From assembly GCF_021458635.1 (NCBI RefSeq), contig NZ_JAIRDQ010000001.1:248001-312000 (forward strand): a stretch of 64,000 nt of DNA, written 5' to 3'. The translations under genes were made by a program, and so were the position numbers. Positions 55,266 through 63,220 of this stretch are shown here, piece by piece. Source of the stretch: Bradyrhizobium monzae (lineage in GTDB: Bacteria > Pseudomonadota > Alphaproteobacteria > Rhizobiales > Xanthobacteraceae). Under the pieces are notes generated by a model. The model saw only the letters and a program-made list of their open reading frames with translations. It searched no databases and had not been told where the DNA came from. Numbering within the stretch: position 1 is the stretch's first letter; each line of letters starts with the position of its first letter.

Positions 55266-56633
55266 ATGATGGCATCCTCCGGTGAGCGAGCGACGTCCCC
55301 GGCGACGTTCTGTTTTTGGTTGAGCTTCTCGGCGGTGGTTGCCTGTCTCGGCAGCCATGCCGCTCGTGCCGCCGATCTCGCGATTCCCGGAGGTTTGACC
55401 AGTCCGGCGGCGGTGGCGCCGGTCCCCTGGCTGTTCGGCGACTGGGACGGCGCGAGAACCCGGCTGTTGAATGCAGGCATCGAATTCCAGTTTGGCTACA
55501 CCAGCGAGATCGCCGGCAATGCGACGGGCGGTGATCGGCGTCAGGTCGCCTACGCCGATCAATGGACCTTTGGCACGACATTCGATCTGACCAAGCTGGG
55601 CGTCGTGCCGGGCGGCACGGTCCAGGTCACATGGACCGACCGCAACGGCAGCAGTTTGAGCGATGACGCGCGCCTCGGCACGCTGCAACAGGTGCAGGAA
55701 GTGTTCGGACGCGGCCAGACGCTGCGGCTCACGCAATTCTGGTACGACCAGAAATTCATCGACGGCGCGGTCGACTGGAAAATCGGACGGATCACGTTCG
55801 GCGAGGACTTCGCAGCGTTCGCCTGCGACTTCCAGAACCTGACATTCTGCGGCGCGCAGCCCGGCAACCTCGTCGGCAATTACATCTACAACTGGCCGGT
55901 CAGCCAATGGGCCTCCAGGCTGAAGTTCAATCTGCAGGGCTTTGGCTATTTTCAGTTCGGCGTATTTGACGCCAATCCCAATTACCTGAAGGTGGCGCAA
56001 TCGGCGCTCCCGGTGTTCTATTCAGGATCCACGGGTCTGCTGATCCCGGCAGAGCTTGGATGGTTGCCGAAGTTCGGCAATTTGCAGGGCAGCTACAAGT
56101 TCGGCGGCTGGTACGACACATCGACCGCGCCCGATGTAGTCACCGACATCAACGGCAACCCGGCCGTCCTCAGCGGACAGCCGCTGCTGCAGAGCCGCGG
56201 GCGTTACGGCCTCTACGTCAATTTCCTTCAGCAGGTCATCCACCCCGCACGCGCCGATTCCGCGGGGACACTGAGCCTCTTTCTGAATGCAACCATGGCC
56301 GACCGGCGAACCGCAACCACCGATTATCAAATCGCCGGTGGTCTGACCTATACCGGCCCATTCCAGTTCCGCCCCGAGGACGACATCGGATTTGCGGTCG
56401 GCACCACCCACGTCAACAGCCGCGTCGCCTGGTCCGAAGAGTTGCAGAACCTGGCCGGCCTCGGTCCGGTCGCGGTCCGGAGCAACGAGTACAGCATGGA
56501 GTTCTACTACACCTACCGGCCGCTCGCCGGCCTGCAGATGCGGCCGAACATCCAGTATGTGATCGACCCCGGCGGCACATCAGCCAATCCGAACGCATTG
56601 GTGTTCGGGCTGAAGACGGTCGCGAATTTCTGA
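55266..56633 (+). CDS. Carbohydrate porin, OprB family
   Basis: An outer-membrane porin of 455 residues with a signal peptide cleaved near residue 35 (SHAARA-AD). The mature part has the OprB opening WLFGDWDGARTRLLNAGIEF, alternating beta-strand pattern and a C-terminal Phe (GLKTVANF). It should let glucose or related sugars cross the outer membrane to the adjacent membrane dehydrogenase. GGGAG 7 nt upstream and a 16-nt gap put it in the same operon. Confidence 0.9.
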   Translation: MMASSGERATSPATFCFWLSFSAVVACLGSHAARAADLAIPGGLTSPAAVAPVPWLFGDWDGARTRLLNAGIEFQFGYTSEIAGNATGGDRRQVAYADQWTFGTTFDLTKLGVVPGGTVQVTWTDRNGSSLSDDARLGTLQQVQEVFGRGQTLRLTQFWYDQKFIDGAVDWKIGRITFGEDFAAFACDFQNLTFCGAQPGNLVGNYIYNWPVSQWASRLKFNLQGFGYFQFGVFDANPNYLKVAQSALPVFYSGSTGLLIPAELGWLPKFGNLQGSYKFGGWYDTSTAPDVVTDINGNPAVLSGQPLLQSRGRYGLYVNFLQQVIHPARADSAGTLSLFLNATMADRRTATTDYQIAGGLTYTGPFQFRPEDDIGFAVGTTHVNSRVAWSEELQNLAGLGPVAVRSNEYSMEFYYTYRPLAGLQMRPNIQYVIDPGGTSANPNALVFGLKTVANF

Positions 56634-56651
56634 GATTGGGCTGAGGCAGGT

Positions 56652-56725
56652 TGGAGCGGGTGAAGGGAATCGAACCCTCGTATTCAGCTTGGAAGGCTGC
56701 TGCTCTACCATTGAGCTACACCCGC
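56652..56725 (-). tRNA. tRNA-Gly (anticodon TCC)
   Basis: The minus strand gives a 74-nt cloverleaf with encoded CCA. The acceptor arms are GCGGGTG and CACCCGC, the D-arm GTAGCTCAATGGTAGAGC, the anticodon loop CTTCCAA (TCC) and the T-arm GGTTCGATTCC. On the minus strand TTGAGA (56758-56763) and TTAGGG (56736-56741), 16 nt apart, form a weak promoter candidate just upstream. Confidence 0.97.
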
Positions 56726-56860
56726 GACACCGGCTCCCTAACACGGCCGGGCGGCGGTCTCAACTGCCACTAACTGACCTTGGGATCGCTTTCACCGGCT
56801 TTCCGGTCCTTGCTTCCCGTCCTTGCGCACAGGCCCGGTTCCGCCCCTCGCCGCGGCCCC

Positions 56861-56889
56861 TTAACAGCAGCGAGCTTCCGACCTATATT
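56861..56889 (+). promoter_or_regulatory. Consensus-like sigma-70 promoter
   Basis: TTAACA (56861-56866) and TATATT (56884-56889) are separated by exactly 17 nt. It points toward the short ORF at 56925 and is one of the best promoter matches in the window. Confidence 0.6.
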
Positions 56890-56924
56890 GAGATCTCCCG
56901 CAATCAACGAAAGGAGGTGATCCA

Positions 56925-56969
56925 GTGTCTTTTACCAAGCGCTGTCACCTCGCTGGGATCGCCCGCTAA
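56925..56969 (+). CDS. 14-codon ORF behind an extreme Shine-Dalgarno (leader peptide candidate)
   Basis: The GTG at 56925 starts MSFTKRCHLAGIAR and stops at TAA 56967. Bases 56909-56925 (GAAAGGAGGTGATCCAG) are a perfect 17-nt complement to the 3' end of 16S rRNA, far longer than a normal ribosome-binding site. Spacing from GGAGG to GTG is 7 nt. A promoter lies 36 nt upstream and an intrinsic terminator 60 nt downstream, so the unit seems to be a free-standing transcript of about 170 nt. TCACCTC inside the ORF (56945-56951) can pair with GAGGTGA (56914-56920). I do not recognise the peptide family. It may be a leader peptide, a small RNA or a ribosome decoy. Confidence 0.5.
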   Translation: MSFTKRCHLAGIAR

Positions 56970-57030
56970 GCTTTGAATAGAGGCTTGGCATCGGGGCGCT
57001 CTCAGCCCTGGACCAGCGAGCAAGAAATCG

Positions 57031-57066
57031 GGCGCGACGGGTCTCCCCGCCGCGCCTTTTCTTTTT
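57031..57066 (+). terminator. Intrinsic terminator of the short unit
   Basis: GGCGCG-A-CGGG, loop TCTC, CCCG-C-CGCGCC (57031-57056) forms a GC-rich hairpin with one mismatch, followed by TTTTCTTTTT (57057-57066). It is a strong plus-strand terminator. Confidence 0.85.
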
Positions 57067-57115
57067 GGGATTTTGCAGGACGCACATGGGCGCGCACTAT
57101 TTCGCTCAGTGCGGC

Positions 57116-57301
57116 TCAGAAGCCGAAGTTGGCGAGCAAGGACGGGCGTTTGCCACGGCGGCTCTCGACAATGCGCTCGCCGCCACTCTCGACCGAGCTG
57201 CCGTAATAACGGTGATGACCGGCCTGGTCGTGCAGATCAGCAGGTTCGGACTTCCCATCCCGCCGCGCGTCGCAGATGATCTTGATGGTCTGACCCGACA
57301 T
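57116..57301 (-). CDS. Small hypothetical protein (61 aa)
   Basis: The product MSGQTIKIICDARRDGKSEP... is hydrophilic and basic with no signal or membrane helix. GGAGG 7 nt before ATG 57301 and a plausible codon pattern support it over the overlapping plus-strand frame (57065-57316), which lacks a good start. I do not recognise a family. It lies alone between the terminator at 57031 and the YCII gene. Confidence 0.45.
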   Translation of the reverse strand: MSGQTIKIICDARRDGKSEPADLHDQAGHHRYYGSSVESGGERIVESRRGKRPSLLANFGF

Positions 57302-57505
57302 TGCCGCCTCCGATGAGCCTCAACTGTTGTTGTGGCCATCAGTCGCCCCTTCTCCGGACGGCGTTCACTCTGCACCGCGGCAATCGGGTTTCAGGACCGT
57401 TTCGTCGCACACGCCGCGACGCAATACTTTAAGGTCGGCCGTTGTCGGTATCGGCGGCGACCATATTTGCTTCGGGCTGCGCGCCCAAAAACAAACGAGG
57501 TGAAG

Positions 57506-57892
57506 ATGCTTTACGCGATCCTGGCTTACCATGTGGAAGACGAGATTTTGTCGTGGTCGCCGGCGGACGACGCGGCGGTCGTCGCCAAGGTCATGGAGGT
57601 TCAGGCGCCCCTGAGGGCCAGCGGACACCTTGGGCCGGCCGCCCGCCTGGATGACACCCAAAAGGCGCGCACCTTGCGTGGCCCCGGCGCCGGCATCGTG
57701 CTGGACGGCCCGTTCGCCGAAACCAAGGAGCAGCTTCTGGGCTTCCACCTCGTCGAATACGACACGGATGACGAGGCGATCGCGGCGGCACGAAAGCTGC
57801 GCGAGGTCAATCCGAGTGCGGTTTACGAGATCCGTCCGGTCAAGCTTTACGTGCCTGCCGATGGGTTCGGCGCGACAGCGACCAAGCGGTGA
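57506..57892 (+). CDS. YCII-related domain protein
   Basis: A 128-residue protein of the YCII/DGPF fold. It shows the characteristic GIVLDGPFAETKEQLLGFHL (about 66-85) with the DGPF signature and a C-terminal YEIRPVKLYVPA. Such proteins often sit beside ECF sigma factors and are of unclear catalytic function. ATG 57506 follows ACGAGGTGAAG. The next gene starts 59 nt downstream, or overlaps by 4 nt if a GTG at 57889 is used. No ECF sigma gene is present nearby. Confidence 0.85.
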   Translation: MLYAILAYHVEDEILSWSPADDAAVVAKVMEVQAPLRASGHLGPAARLDDTQKARTLRGPGAGIVLDGPFAETKEQLLGFHLVEYDTDDEAIAAARKLREVNPSAVYEIRPVKLYVPADGFGATATKR

Positions 57893-57925
57893 CGGGCCGC
57901 GGCGCCGTCAGGTCTTGCTGTCTGT

Positions 57926-57943
57926 CGCCGTATCCATACGGCG
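57926..57943. promoter_or_regulatory. Perfect inverted repeat 8 nt before helicase start
   Basis: CGCCGTAT-CC-ATACGGCG is an 8-2-8 perfect palindrome. It ends 8 nt before ATG 57952, so as an RNA hairpin it would cover the ribosome-binding region, and as DNA it could be a repressor site. It does not match the rhizobial LexA box. Confidence 0.45.
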
Positions 57944-57951
57944 GCGGCGGA

Positions 57952-60117
57952 ATGGAACTCGAACTCTCCCCCTCCCCTAAATCCTTGGGCGAGTTGCGTC
58001 CAGCCACATTGCGATTCGGCCGGGGATCGTTGATTCTGCAGGCTTCACCGGGGCGATTCGTGACAACCTATCTGGACACGCTCAATGCGGAGCAGCGCCG
58101 CGCCGTAGAGCATGGCGTGGCCGATGGCGCGACCGTGGGCGCTCCCCTGCTCGTCATTGCCGGCGCCGGCTCTGGCAAGACCAATACGCTCGCCCATCGC
58201 GTCGCGCATCTGATCGTCGCCGGTGCCGATCCGCGCCGCATCCTGCTGATGACCTTTTCCCGCCGCGCCGCCGCGGAGATGGCCGGCCGCGTCGAGCGCA
58301 TCTCGCGAAAAGTGCTGGGCGAGAACAACGCCGCGATCATGCGCGACGCGCTCACCTGGGCCGGGACCTTCCACGGCATCGGCGCGCGGCTGCTGCGCGA
58401 ATATGCCGAGCGGATCGGCCTCGATCCCGCCTTCACCATCCATGACCGCGAGGATTCCGCCGACCTGATGAACCTCGTCCGGCACGAACGCGGGTTGTCG
58501 AAGACGGAGAGCCGCTTTCCGGCCAAGGGCACCTGCCTGTCGATCTACTCGCGCTGCGTCAATGCCGAGATGGAGATCGAGAAGGTGCTCGGGGCGCATT
58601 ATCCCTGGTGCGCTGGTTGGGCCGCCGAACTGAAGGGGCTGTTCGCCGCTTACGTCGAGGCCAAGCAGGCCCAGCACGTGCTCGATTACGACGATTTGCT
58701 GCTCTACTGGTCGCAGATGATGAGCGATGCGCTGATCGCAGACGAGATCGGCGGCCGTTTCGATCACGTGCTGGTCGACGAATATCAGGACACCAACCGC
58801 CTGCAATCCTCGATCCTGCTGGCGCTGAAGCCCGATGGGCGCGGGCTCACCGTCGTCGGCGACGACGCGCAGTCGATCTATTCGTTCCGCGCCGCGACCG
58901 TGCGCAACATCCTGGATTTTCCGCAAAGCTTCTCGCCGCGCGCGGAGATGATCACGCTCGACCGCAACTATCGCTCGACGCAGCCGGTGCTGGCGGCGGC
59001 CAACGGCGTCATCGGCCTTGCGCGCGAGCGCTTCACCAAGAACCTCTGGACCGACCGGACCTCCGCGCAGAAGCCGCAGCTCGTCACCGTCCATGACGAG
59101 GCCGACCAGGCCCGCTACATCGTCGAGCAGGTGCTGGCCAATCGCGAGCAAGGCGCGCTGCTCAAGCACCAGGCGGTGCTGTTCCGCACCTCCTCGCATT
59201 CCGGCCCGCTCGAAATCGAGCTGACCCGCCGCAACATCCCCTTCGTCAAGTTCGGCGGACTGAAATTCCTCGACGCCGCGCATGTCAAGGACGTGCTGGC
59301 GCTGCTGCGCTTCGCCGAGAACCCACGCGACCGCGTCGCCGGTTTTCGCATCCTGCATCTGCTGCCGGGCATCGGGCCCGCCACCGCCCAGCGCGTGCTC
59401 GACCAGATGGCCGAAAGCATGGACCCGATGCACGCGCTCGGCCAGCTTCCGGTGCCGCCGCGCACCGGCGCGGACTGGACCGCCTTCGTCCGCACCGTCG
59501 AAAATTTGCGCTACTCGGAATGGCCGGCCGATCTCGAGCGCGTGCGTCTGTGGTACGAGCCGCATCTCGACCGCAGCCACGAGGACTCCGAGACGCGCCG
59601 CGCCGATCTGATGCAGCTCGAGCAGATCGCGAGCGGCTATTCATCGCGCGAAAAATTCCTGACCGAGCTCACGCTCGATCCGCCGGATGCGACCAGCGAC
59701 AAATCCGGGCCGCCTTTGCGCGACGAGGACTATCTGATCCTCTCCACCATCCACTCCGCCAAGGGCCAGGAATGGAAATCGGTGTTCGTGCTCAACGTCG
59801 TCGACGGCTGCATGCCCTCCGACCTCGGCGCCGGCACCAGCGCCGAGCTCGAGGAGGAGCGCCGCCTGCTCTATGTCGCGATGACGCGCGCCAAGGACGA
59901 CCTGCACCTCGTGGCGCCGCAACGCTTCTTCGTCCACGGCCAGCAAGCCAAGGGCGACCGCCACGTCTACGCCTCGCGCACCCGCTTCATCCCGGAGCAA
60001 TTGGTCTATCTGTTCGAGCGCGCCGCCTGGCCGAAGGCCGCCGCGGGCGCGGCGCGCACCGGCGCACAGGGACCGAAGGTCGACATCGGCGCCCGGATGC
60101 GGGGGATGTGGCGGTAG
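57952..60117 (+). CDS. UvrD/PcrA-type ATP-dependent DNA helicase
   Basis: A superfamily 1A 3'-5' helicase of 721 residues. Motifs visible are the Q-motif LNAEQRRAVEHG, Walker A GAGSGKT (71-77), motif II DEYQDTN, motif III GDDAQSIYSFRAA, motif IV LDRNYRST, motif V LSTIHSAKGQEWKSVFVLN and motif VI EEERRLLYVAMTRAKDDLHL. No nuclease domain is fused. The role is probably DNA repair or replication restart, separate from the main UvrD, which is larger. The start is uncertain: GTG 57889 adds 21 residues, and VTTYLDTLN further in is also possible. Confidence 0.88.
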   Translation: MELELSPSPKSLGELRPATLRFGRGSLILQASPGRFVTTYLDTLNAEQRRAVEHGVADGATVGAPLLVIAGAGSGKTNTLAHRVAHLIVAGADPRRILLMTFSRRAAAEMAGRVERISRKVLGENNAAIMRDALTWAGTFHGIGARLLREYAERIGLDPAFTIHDREDSADLMNLVRHERGLSKTESRFPAKGTCLSIYSRCVNAEMEIEKVLGAHYPWCAGWAAELKGLFAAYVEAKQAQHVLDYDDLLLYWSQMMSDALIADEIGGRFDHVLVDEYQDTNRLQSSILLALKPDGRGLTVVGDDAQSIYSFRAATVRNILDFPQSFSPRAEMITLDRNYRSTQPVLAAANGVIGLARERFTKNLWTDRTSAQKPQLVTVHDEADQARYIVEQVLANREQGALLKHQAVLFRTSSHSGPLEIELTRRNIPFVKFGGLKFLDAAHVKDVLALLRFAENPRDRVAGFRILHLLPGIGPATAQRVLDQMAESMDPMHALGQLPVPPRTGADWTAFVRTVENLRYSEWPADLERVRLWYEPHLDRSHEDSETRRADLMQLEQIASGYSSREKFLTELTLDPPDATSDKSGPPLRDEDYLILSTIHSAKGQEWKSVFVLNVVDGCMPSDLGAGTSAELEEERRLLYVAMTRAKDDLHLVAPQRFFVHGQQAKGDRHVYASRTRFIPEQLVYLFERAAWPKAAAGAARTGAQGPKVDIGARMRGMWR

Positions 60118-60320
60118 ACACGAGAGCCTCGCCTCGCTCGGGACCTGTCAGGATAATCGAGGCCTTCAGGACGATGCAGACGCGCGCGGCGCTCGGAAAG
60201 ATGGTCGTGCGCATCTCCAAATAGGACACACAAACGGAAACCGAGCATTTCCGAAAGCCGCCTTGTGACCTGGCCGCCGTCCATTAAATCTGGTCGATCC
60301 TCCCCACAGAGACCTGATCG

Positions 60321-61352
60321 ATGACCGCACCGCTCGAATTCGGACTGGATACCTTTGGCGACGTCACCAGGGACGCAACAGGCAGCATGCTTCCGCATGC
60401 GCAGGTGATCCGCAACGTCGTCGACGAAGCGGTGCTGGCGGACGAGCTCGGCATAGACTTCATCGGGCTCGGCGAGCATCACCGTTCTGATTTTGCGATC
60501 TCGTCGCCCGAAACCGTGCTCGCCGCGATCGCATCGCGCACCAAGCGCATTCATCTCGGCTCCGCCGTGACGGTGCTGAGCTCGGACGATCCGATCCGCG
60601 TGTTTCAGCGCTTCGCCACGCTGGATGCGCTCTCCAATGGCCGCGCCGAGGTGATCCTCGGCCGCGGATCGTTTACCGAATCCTTTCCGCTGTTCGGCTT
60701 CGACCTGCGCAAATACGAGGAGCTGTTCGAGGAGAAGCTCGATCTGTTCGCCGCGCTGCTCTCGCAGAAGCCGGTGAGCTGGGAAGGCAAGCTGCGTCCG
60801 CCACTGAAGGACCAGCTGGTCTATCCGCAGGTCGAGAAGGGTCAGCTCAAAACCTGGATCGGTGTCGGCGGCAGCCCACAATCCGTGGTGCGCGCCGCCC
60901 ATTACGACCTGCCCCTGATGCTCGCCATCATCGGCGGCGATCCCGAACGCTTCGCGCCCTACGTCGATCTCTATCACCGCGCTTTCAAGGAATTCGGCCG
61001 CCCCGCGCAGCCGATCGGCGTGCACTCGCCCGGCTACGTCGCCGAAACCGACCAACAGGCGCGCGAGGAGCTCTGGCCGGACTACAAGGCGATGCGCGAC
61101 CGCATCGGCCGTGAGCGCGGCTGGCCCCCGATGGGCCGCGACGAGTTCGTCAGCGAGGCCGAGCACGGCTCGCTCTATGTCGGCTCGCCGGAAACGGTGG
61201 CGCGCAAGATCGCCAAGACGGCGAAAGCGCTTGGCATCGGGCGGTTTCAGCTGAAATATTCGGCGGGGCCGTTGCCGCACGAGAAGCTGATGAAGAGTAT
61301 CGAGCTCTACGGGCGCAAGGTGGTGCCGATGGTCAGAGAAATGGTGGGTTAG
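60321..61352 (+). CDS. LLM class flavin-dependent oxidoreductase
   Basis: A 343-residue TIM-barrel enzyme of the luciferase-like (FMN or F420) family. The N-terminus reads MTAPLEFGLDTFGDVTRD. It has FIGLGEHHRSDFAISSPETV near 49-68, IHLGSAVTVLSSDDPIRVFQ and RAEVILGRGSFTESFPLFGF, a common subgroup of unknown substrate. Rhizobia lack F420 as a rule, so FMN is likelier. It is monocistronic. Confidence 0.9.
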   Translation: MTAPLEFGLDTFGDVTRDATGSMLPHAQVIRNVVDEAVLADELGIDFIGLGEHHRSDFAISSPETVLAAIASRTKRIHLGSAVTVLSSDDPIRVFQRFATLDALSNGRAEVILGRGSFTESFPLFGFDLRKYEELFEEKLDLFAALLSQKPVSWEGKLRPPLKDQLVYPQVEKGQLKTWIGVGGSPQSVVRAAHYDLPLMLAIIGGDPERFAPYVDLYHRAFKEFGRPAQPIGVHSPGYVAETDQQAREELWPDYKAMRDRIGRERGWPPMGRDEFVSEAEHGSLYVGSPETVARKIAKTAKALGIGRFQLKYSAGPLPHEKLMKSIELYGRKVVPMVREMVG

Positions 61353-61400
61353 GGCTTGGTCCGTCTTCGCTCTCGCTGCGCTCAAGCTACGCCGGACACG

Positions 61401-61455
61401 CTTCGTCCTGACGGGCTACGCTCGGCTGCGCCATGCGTAGCCCGTCAGGGCGAAG
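61401..61455. repeat. Long inverted repeat adjoining tRNA-Tyr
   Basis: CTTCGTCCTGACGGGCTACGC (21 nt, 61401-61421) pairs with 61435-61455 at 20 of 21 positions around a 13-nt loop. It ends 2 nt before the CCA end of tRNA-Tyr. The element resembles dispersed Bradyrhizobium palindromes and may assist tRNA 3' termination or processing. Confidence 0.7.
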
Positions 61456-61457
61456 CA

Positions 61458-61543
61458 TGGTGGGGGAGGCAGGACTCGAACCTGCGAAGCCATAAGGCGG
61501 CTGATTTACAGTCAGCTCCCTTTGCCACTCGGGACACTCCCCC
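61458..61543 (-). tRNA. tRNA-Tyr (anticodon GTA)
   Basis: An 86-nt class II tRNA with a long variable arm and encoded CCA. The acceptor arms are GGGGGAG and CTCCCCC; the anticodon loop CTGTAAA gives GTA. The variable arm is CCGCCTTATGGCTTCG and the T-arm GGTTCGAGTCC. A long palindrome follows the 3' end directly. Confidence 0.97.
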
Positions 61544-61750
61544 GCTCGACGGCAGCACAATCGGGCCGGACCTTTGCCGGCGACCGAAGACGGCCATGGA
61601 ACGTGAAGGCCGCGACAGCCCGGATGGGGGCGCGACCGGGCGCGTTTATGGGCGAAGCGGTGGGGCAAAGTCAACCGAGGCGAACAGCTAAAATCGCCCA
61701 CGAAGCCACCCAAATTGCCATATTCCGGGACCCGTGACACAAGCGAGCCC

Positions 61751-62581
61751 ATGAAGGATCGAAAATTCATCCCCAAGGGCCCCCGGAGCGGGTCTAAGCC
61801 CTTCAACAGGCCCGGGAAATCGGCCGGCCGGCCGGCCCGGCGCGAGCGCGATTCGGGACCCGACGGACCCGTCATCCTCTATGGCTGGCACTCCGTCACC
61901 ATGGCGCTCGCCAACCCGCAGCGGCAGATCCGCAAACTGACGCTGACCGAGAACGCCGCACGGCGGCTGGCGGACGAAAACATCGATACCCGCATCGCGC
62001 CCGAGATCGTCCGGCCGCAGGACATCGACCGCCTGCTGTCGCCCGACGCCGTGCATCAGGGCCTGCTCGCCGAAGCCGATCCCCTGCCCTCGCCCGACAT
62101 CGAGGACCTGAAGCAGGAAGGCATGGTGCTGGTGCTCGACCAGATCACCGATCCGCACAATGTCGGCGCCATCCTGCGCTCGGCGGCGGCGTTCGCGGTG
62201 AAGGCGATCGTCACCACCGCGCGCCACAGTCCGGAAGCGACCGGCGTGCTCGCGAAAGCCGCCTCAGGTGCGCTGGAACTGGTGCCGATGGTCACCGTGC
62301 AAAATCTCGCGCGTGCCCTGGCCATTTTGAACGAAATCGGCTTCCTGACCGTCGGCCTCGACAGCGAAGGCAGCGAGGACCTCTCGGACGTCACGCTGCG
62401 CGAGCCGCTGGCGCTAGTGCTGGGCGCCGAAGGCAAGGGTCTGCGGCAATTGACCCGCGAGACCTGCAGCGTCGTGGCGCGGCTCGACATGCCCGGCGAG
62501 ATCAAGAGCCTCAACGTCTCCAATGCCGCCGTGCTCTCGCTGTATGTCGGCGCGAGCCGGCTCGGGCTGATGAAGAGATAG
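61751..62581 (+). CDS. rlmB: 23S rRNA 2'-O-methyltransferase, RlmB/TrmH (SpoU) family
   Basis: SpoU-family enzymes methylate ribose 2'-OH in rRNA or tRNA with a knotted SAM site. The 276-residue protein has a basic N-terminal tail (about 1-40), the substrate-binding domain VILYGWHSVTMALANP, motif 1 QITDPHNVGAILRSAAAF, motif 2 LVLGAEGKGLRQLTRE and motif 3 IKSLNVSNAAVLSLYVGA. RlmB (modifying G2251 of 23S in E. coli) is the best match, though TrmH-like paralogs exist. ATG 61751 is preferred over a TTG at 61715. It diverges from tRNA-Tyr. Confidence 0.88.
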   Translation: MKDRKFIPKGPRSGSKPFNRPGKSAGRPARRERDSGPDGPVILYGWHSVTMALANPQRQIRKLTLTENAARRLADENIDTRIAPEIVRPQDIDRLLSPDAVHQGLLAEADPLPSPDIEDLKQEGMVLVLDQITDPHNVGAILRSAAAFAVKAIVTTARHSPEATGVLAKAASGALELVPMVTVQNLARALAILNEIGFLTVGLDSEGSEDLSDVTLREPLALVLGAEGKGLRQLTRETCSVVARLDMPGEIKSLNVSNAAVLSLYVGASRLGLMKR

Positions 62582-62635
62582 CGTTTTCGAGCGAAGTGGA
62601 TACCGGTTCGCGTCAAGAAAACGCGTCAAGAAAAG
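62582..62635. repeat. Rhizobial dispersed repeat (family D)
   Basis: GCGTTTTCGAGCGAAGTGGA continues TACCGGTTCGCGTCAAGAAAACGC. GCGTTTTC and GAAAACGC (62617-62624) form the dyad. This AAGTGGATACCGGTTCGCG element is recognised as abundant in rhizobial genomes. It begins right at the rlmB stop. Confidence 0.7.
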
Positions 62636-62648
62636 AAGCAGCAAAGCA

Positions 62649-62676
62649 AAACGCCCGGCCGTGAGGCCGGGCGTTT
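62649..62676. terminator. Bidirectional intrinsic terminator
   Basis: AAACGCCCGGCC (62649-62660), loop GTGA and GGCCGGGCGTTT (62665-62676) form a perfect 12-bp stem with A/T flanks on both sides. It separates the convergent rlmB and Gly/Tyr-rich protein genes. Confidence 0.85.
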
Positions 62677-62699
62677 CATCTGGCTCAACCGATCAGAGA

Positions 62700-63176
62700 T
62701 CAGTAATAGCGGCGCAGCACGCGATGGCCGCCGTAATACGGCGCGTAGCGATGGGCGTAGCCATAGCGCGGACCGTAGCCGTAATGCGTGCGCGGCAGGT
62801 AGCCGTAGCGCGGGCCGTAGCCGTAGCGATACGGACGGTAGTACGGGCGGTTATAGGGATAGGCAGCTGCGCGATAGCCATAGCCGTAGCCATAATTGGC
62901 GGGCGCGACGACCGCGTCTTCCTGGTAGGTCGGCGTCGGTGCGAAGGCACCCGGGCCGGTGTAGGTCGGGCCCTGGTTGACGTAGTAATACTGCGAGGTC
63001 GGCTCGGCGAGGCGCTCATAGGCGCCATATCCGTAGCCGTAACCGCCGCAGCCGGTGTTGCAGCCGGAAAAGACCGGCGCCGGCTGGCACGGATTGAAGC
63101 CGCAGGCCATGGCGGGCGCAGCACCCACAAACATCACGGCAGCCGCCGCGACCAGTCCCGAAATCATCTGACGCAT
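62700..63176 (-). CDS. Secreted Gly/Tyr/Arg-rich small protein
   Basis: A 158-residue exported protein. The signal peptide ends about residue 24 (APAMA-CGF), followed by a Cys-containing segment and a long low-complexity part rich in the themes GYGYGY, RPYYRPYRYGYGPRYGY and GYAHRYAPYYGG. It ends RRYY. Such proteins are found in Bradyrhizobium and are of unknown function; a cell-surface or envelope-associated role is a guess. It lies 44 nt downstream of another small exported protein. Confidence 0.8.
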   Translation of the reverse strand: MRQMISGLVAAAAVMFVGAAPAMACGFNPCQPAPVFSGCNTGCGGYGYGYGAYERLAEPTSQYYYVNQGPTYTGPGAFAPTPTYQEDAVVAPANYGYGYGYRAAAYPYNRPYYRPYRYGYGPRYGYLPRTHYGYGPRYGYAHRYAPYYGGHRVLRRYY

Positions 63177-63220
63177 TACTCTCTCCTGTTGAATTCCGTC
63201 TTGTTGGATTCTGACGTTTC

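Noticed and set aside
56909-56925. Remnant of a 16S rRNA gene
   Set aside because: The match ends after 17 nt and continues with unrelated sequence; it is followed by an ORF with correct Shine-Dalgarno spacing, so a ribosome site is the simpler reading.
57065-57316. Plus-strand 83-codon frame after the terminator
   Set aside because: Poor start context and no ribosome site; the overlapping minus-strand frame at 57116-57301 is better supported.
58045-59580. 511-codon minus-strand frame opposite the helicase
   Set aside because: All helicase motifs are on the plus strand; this is a mirror frame.
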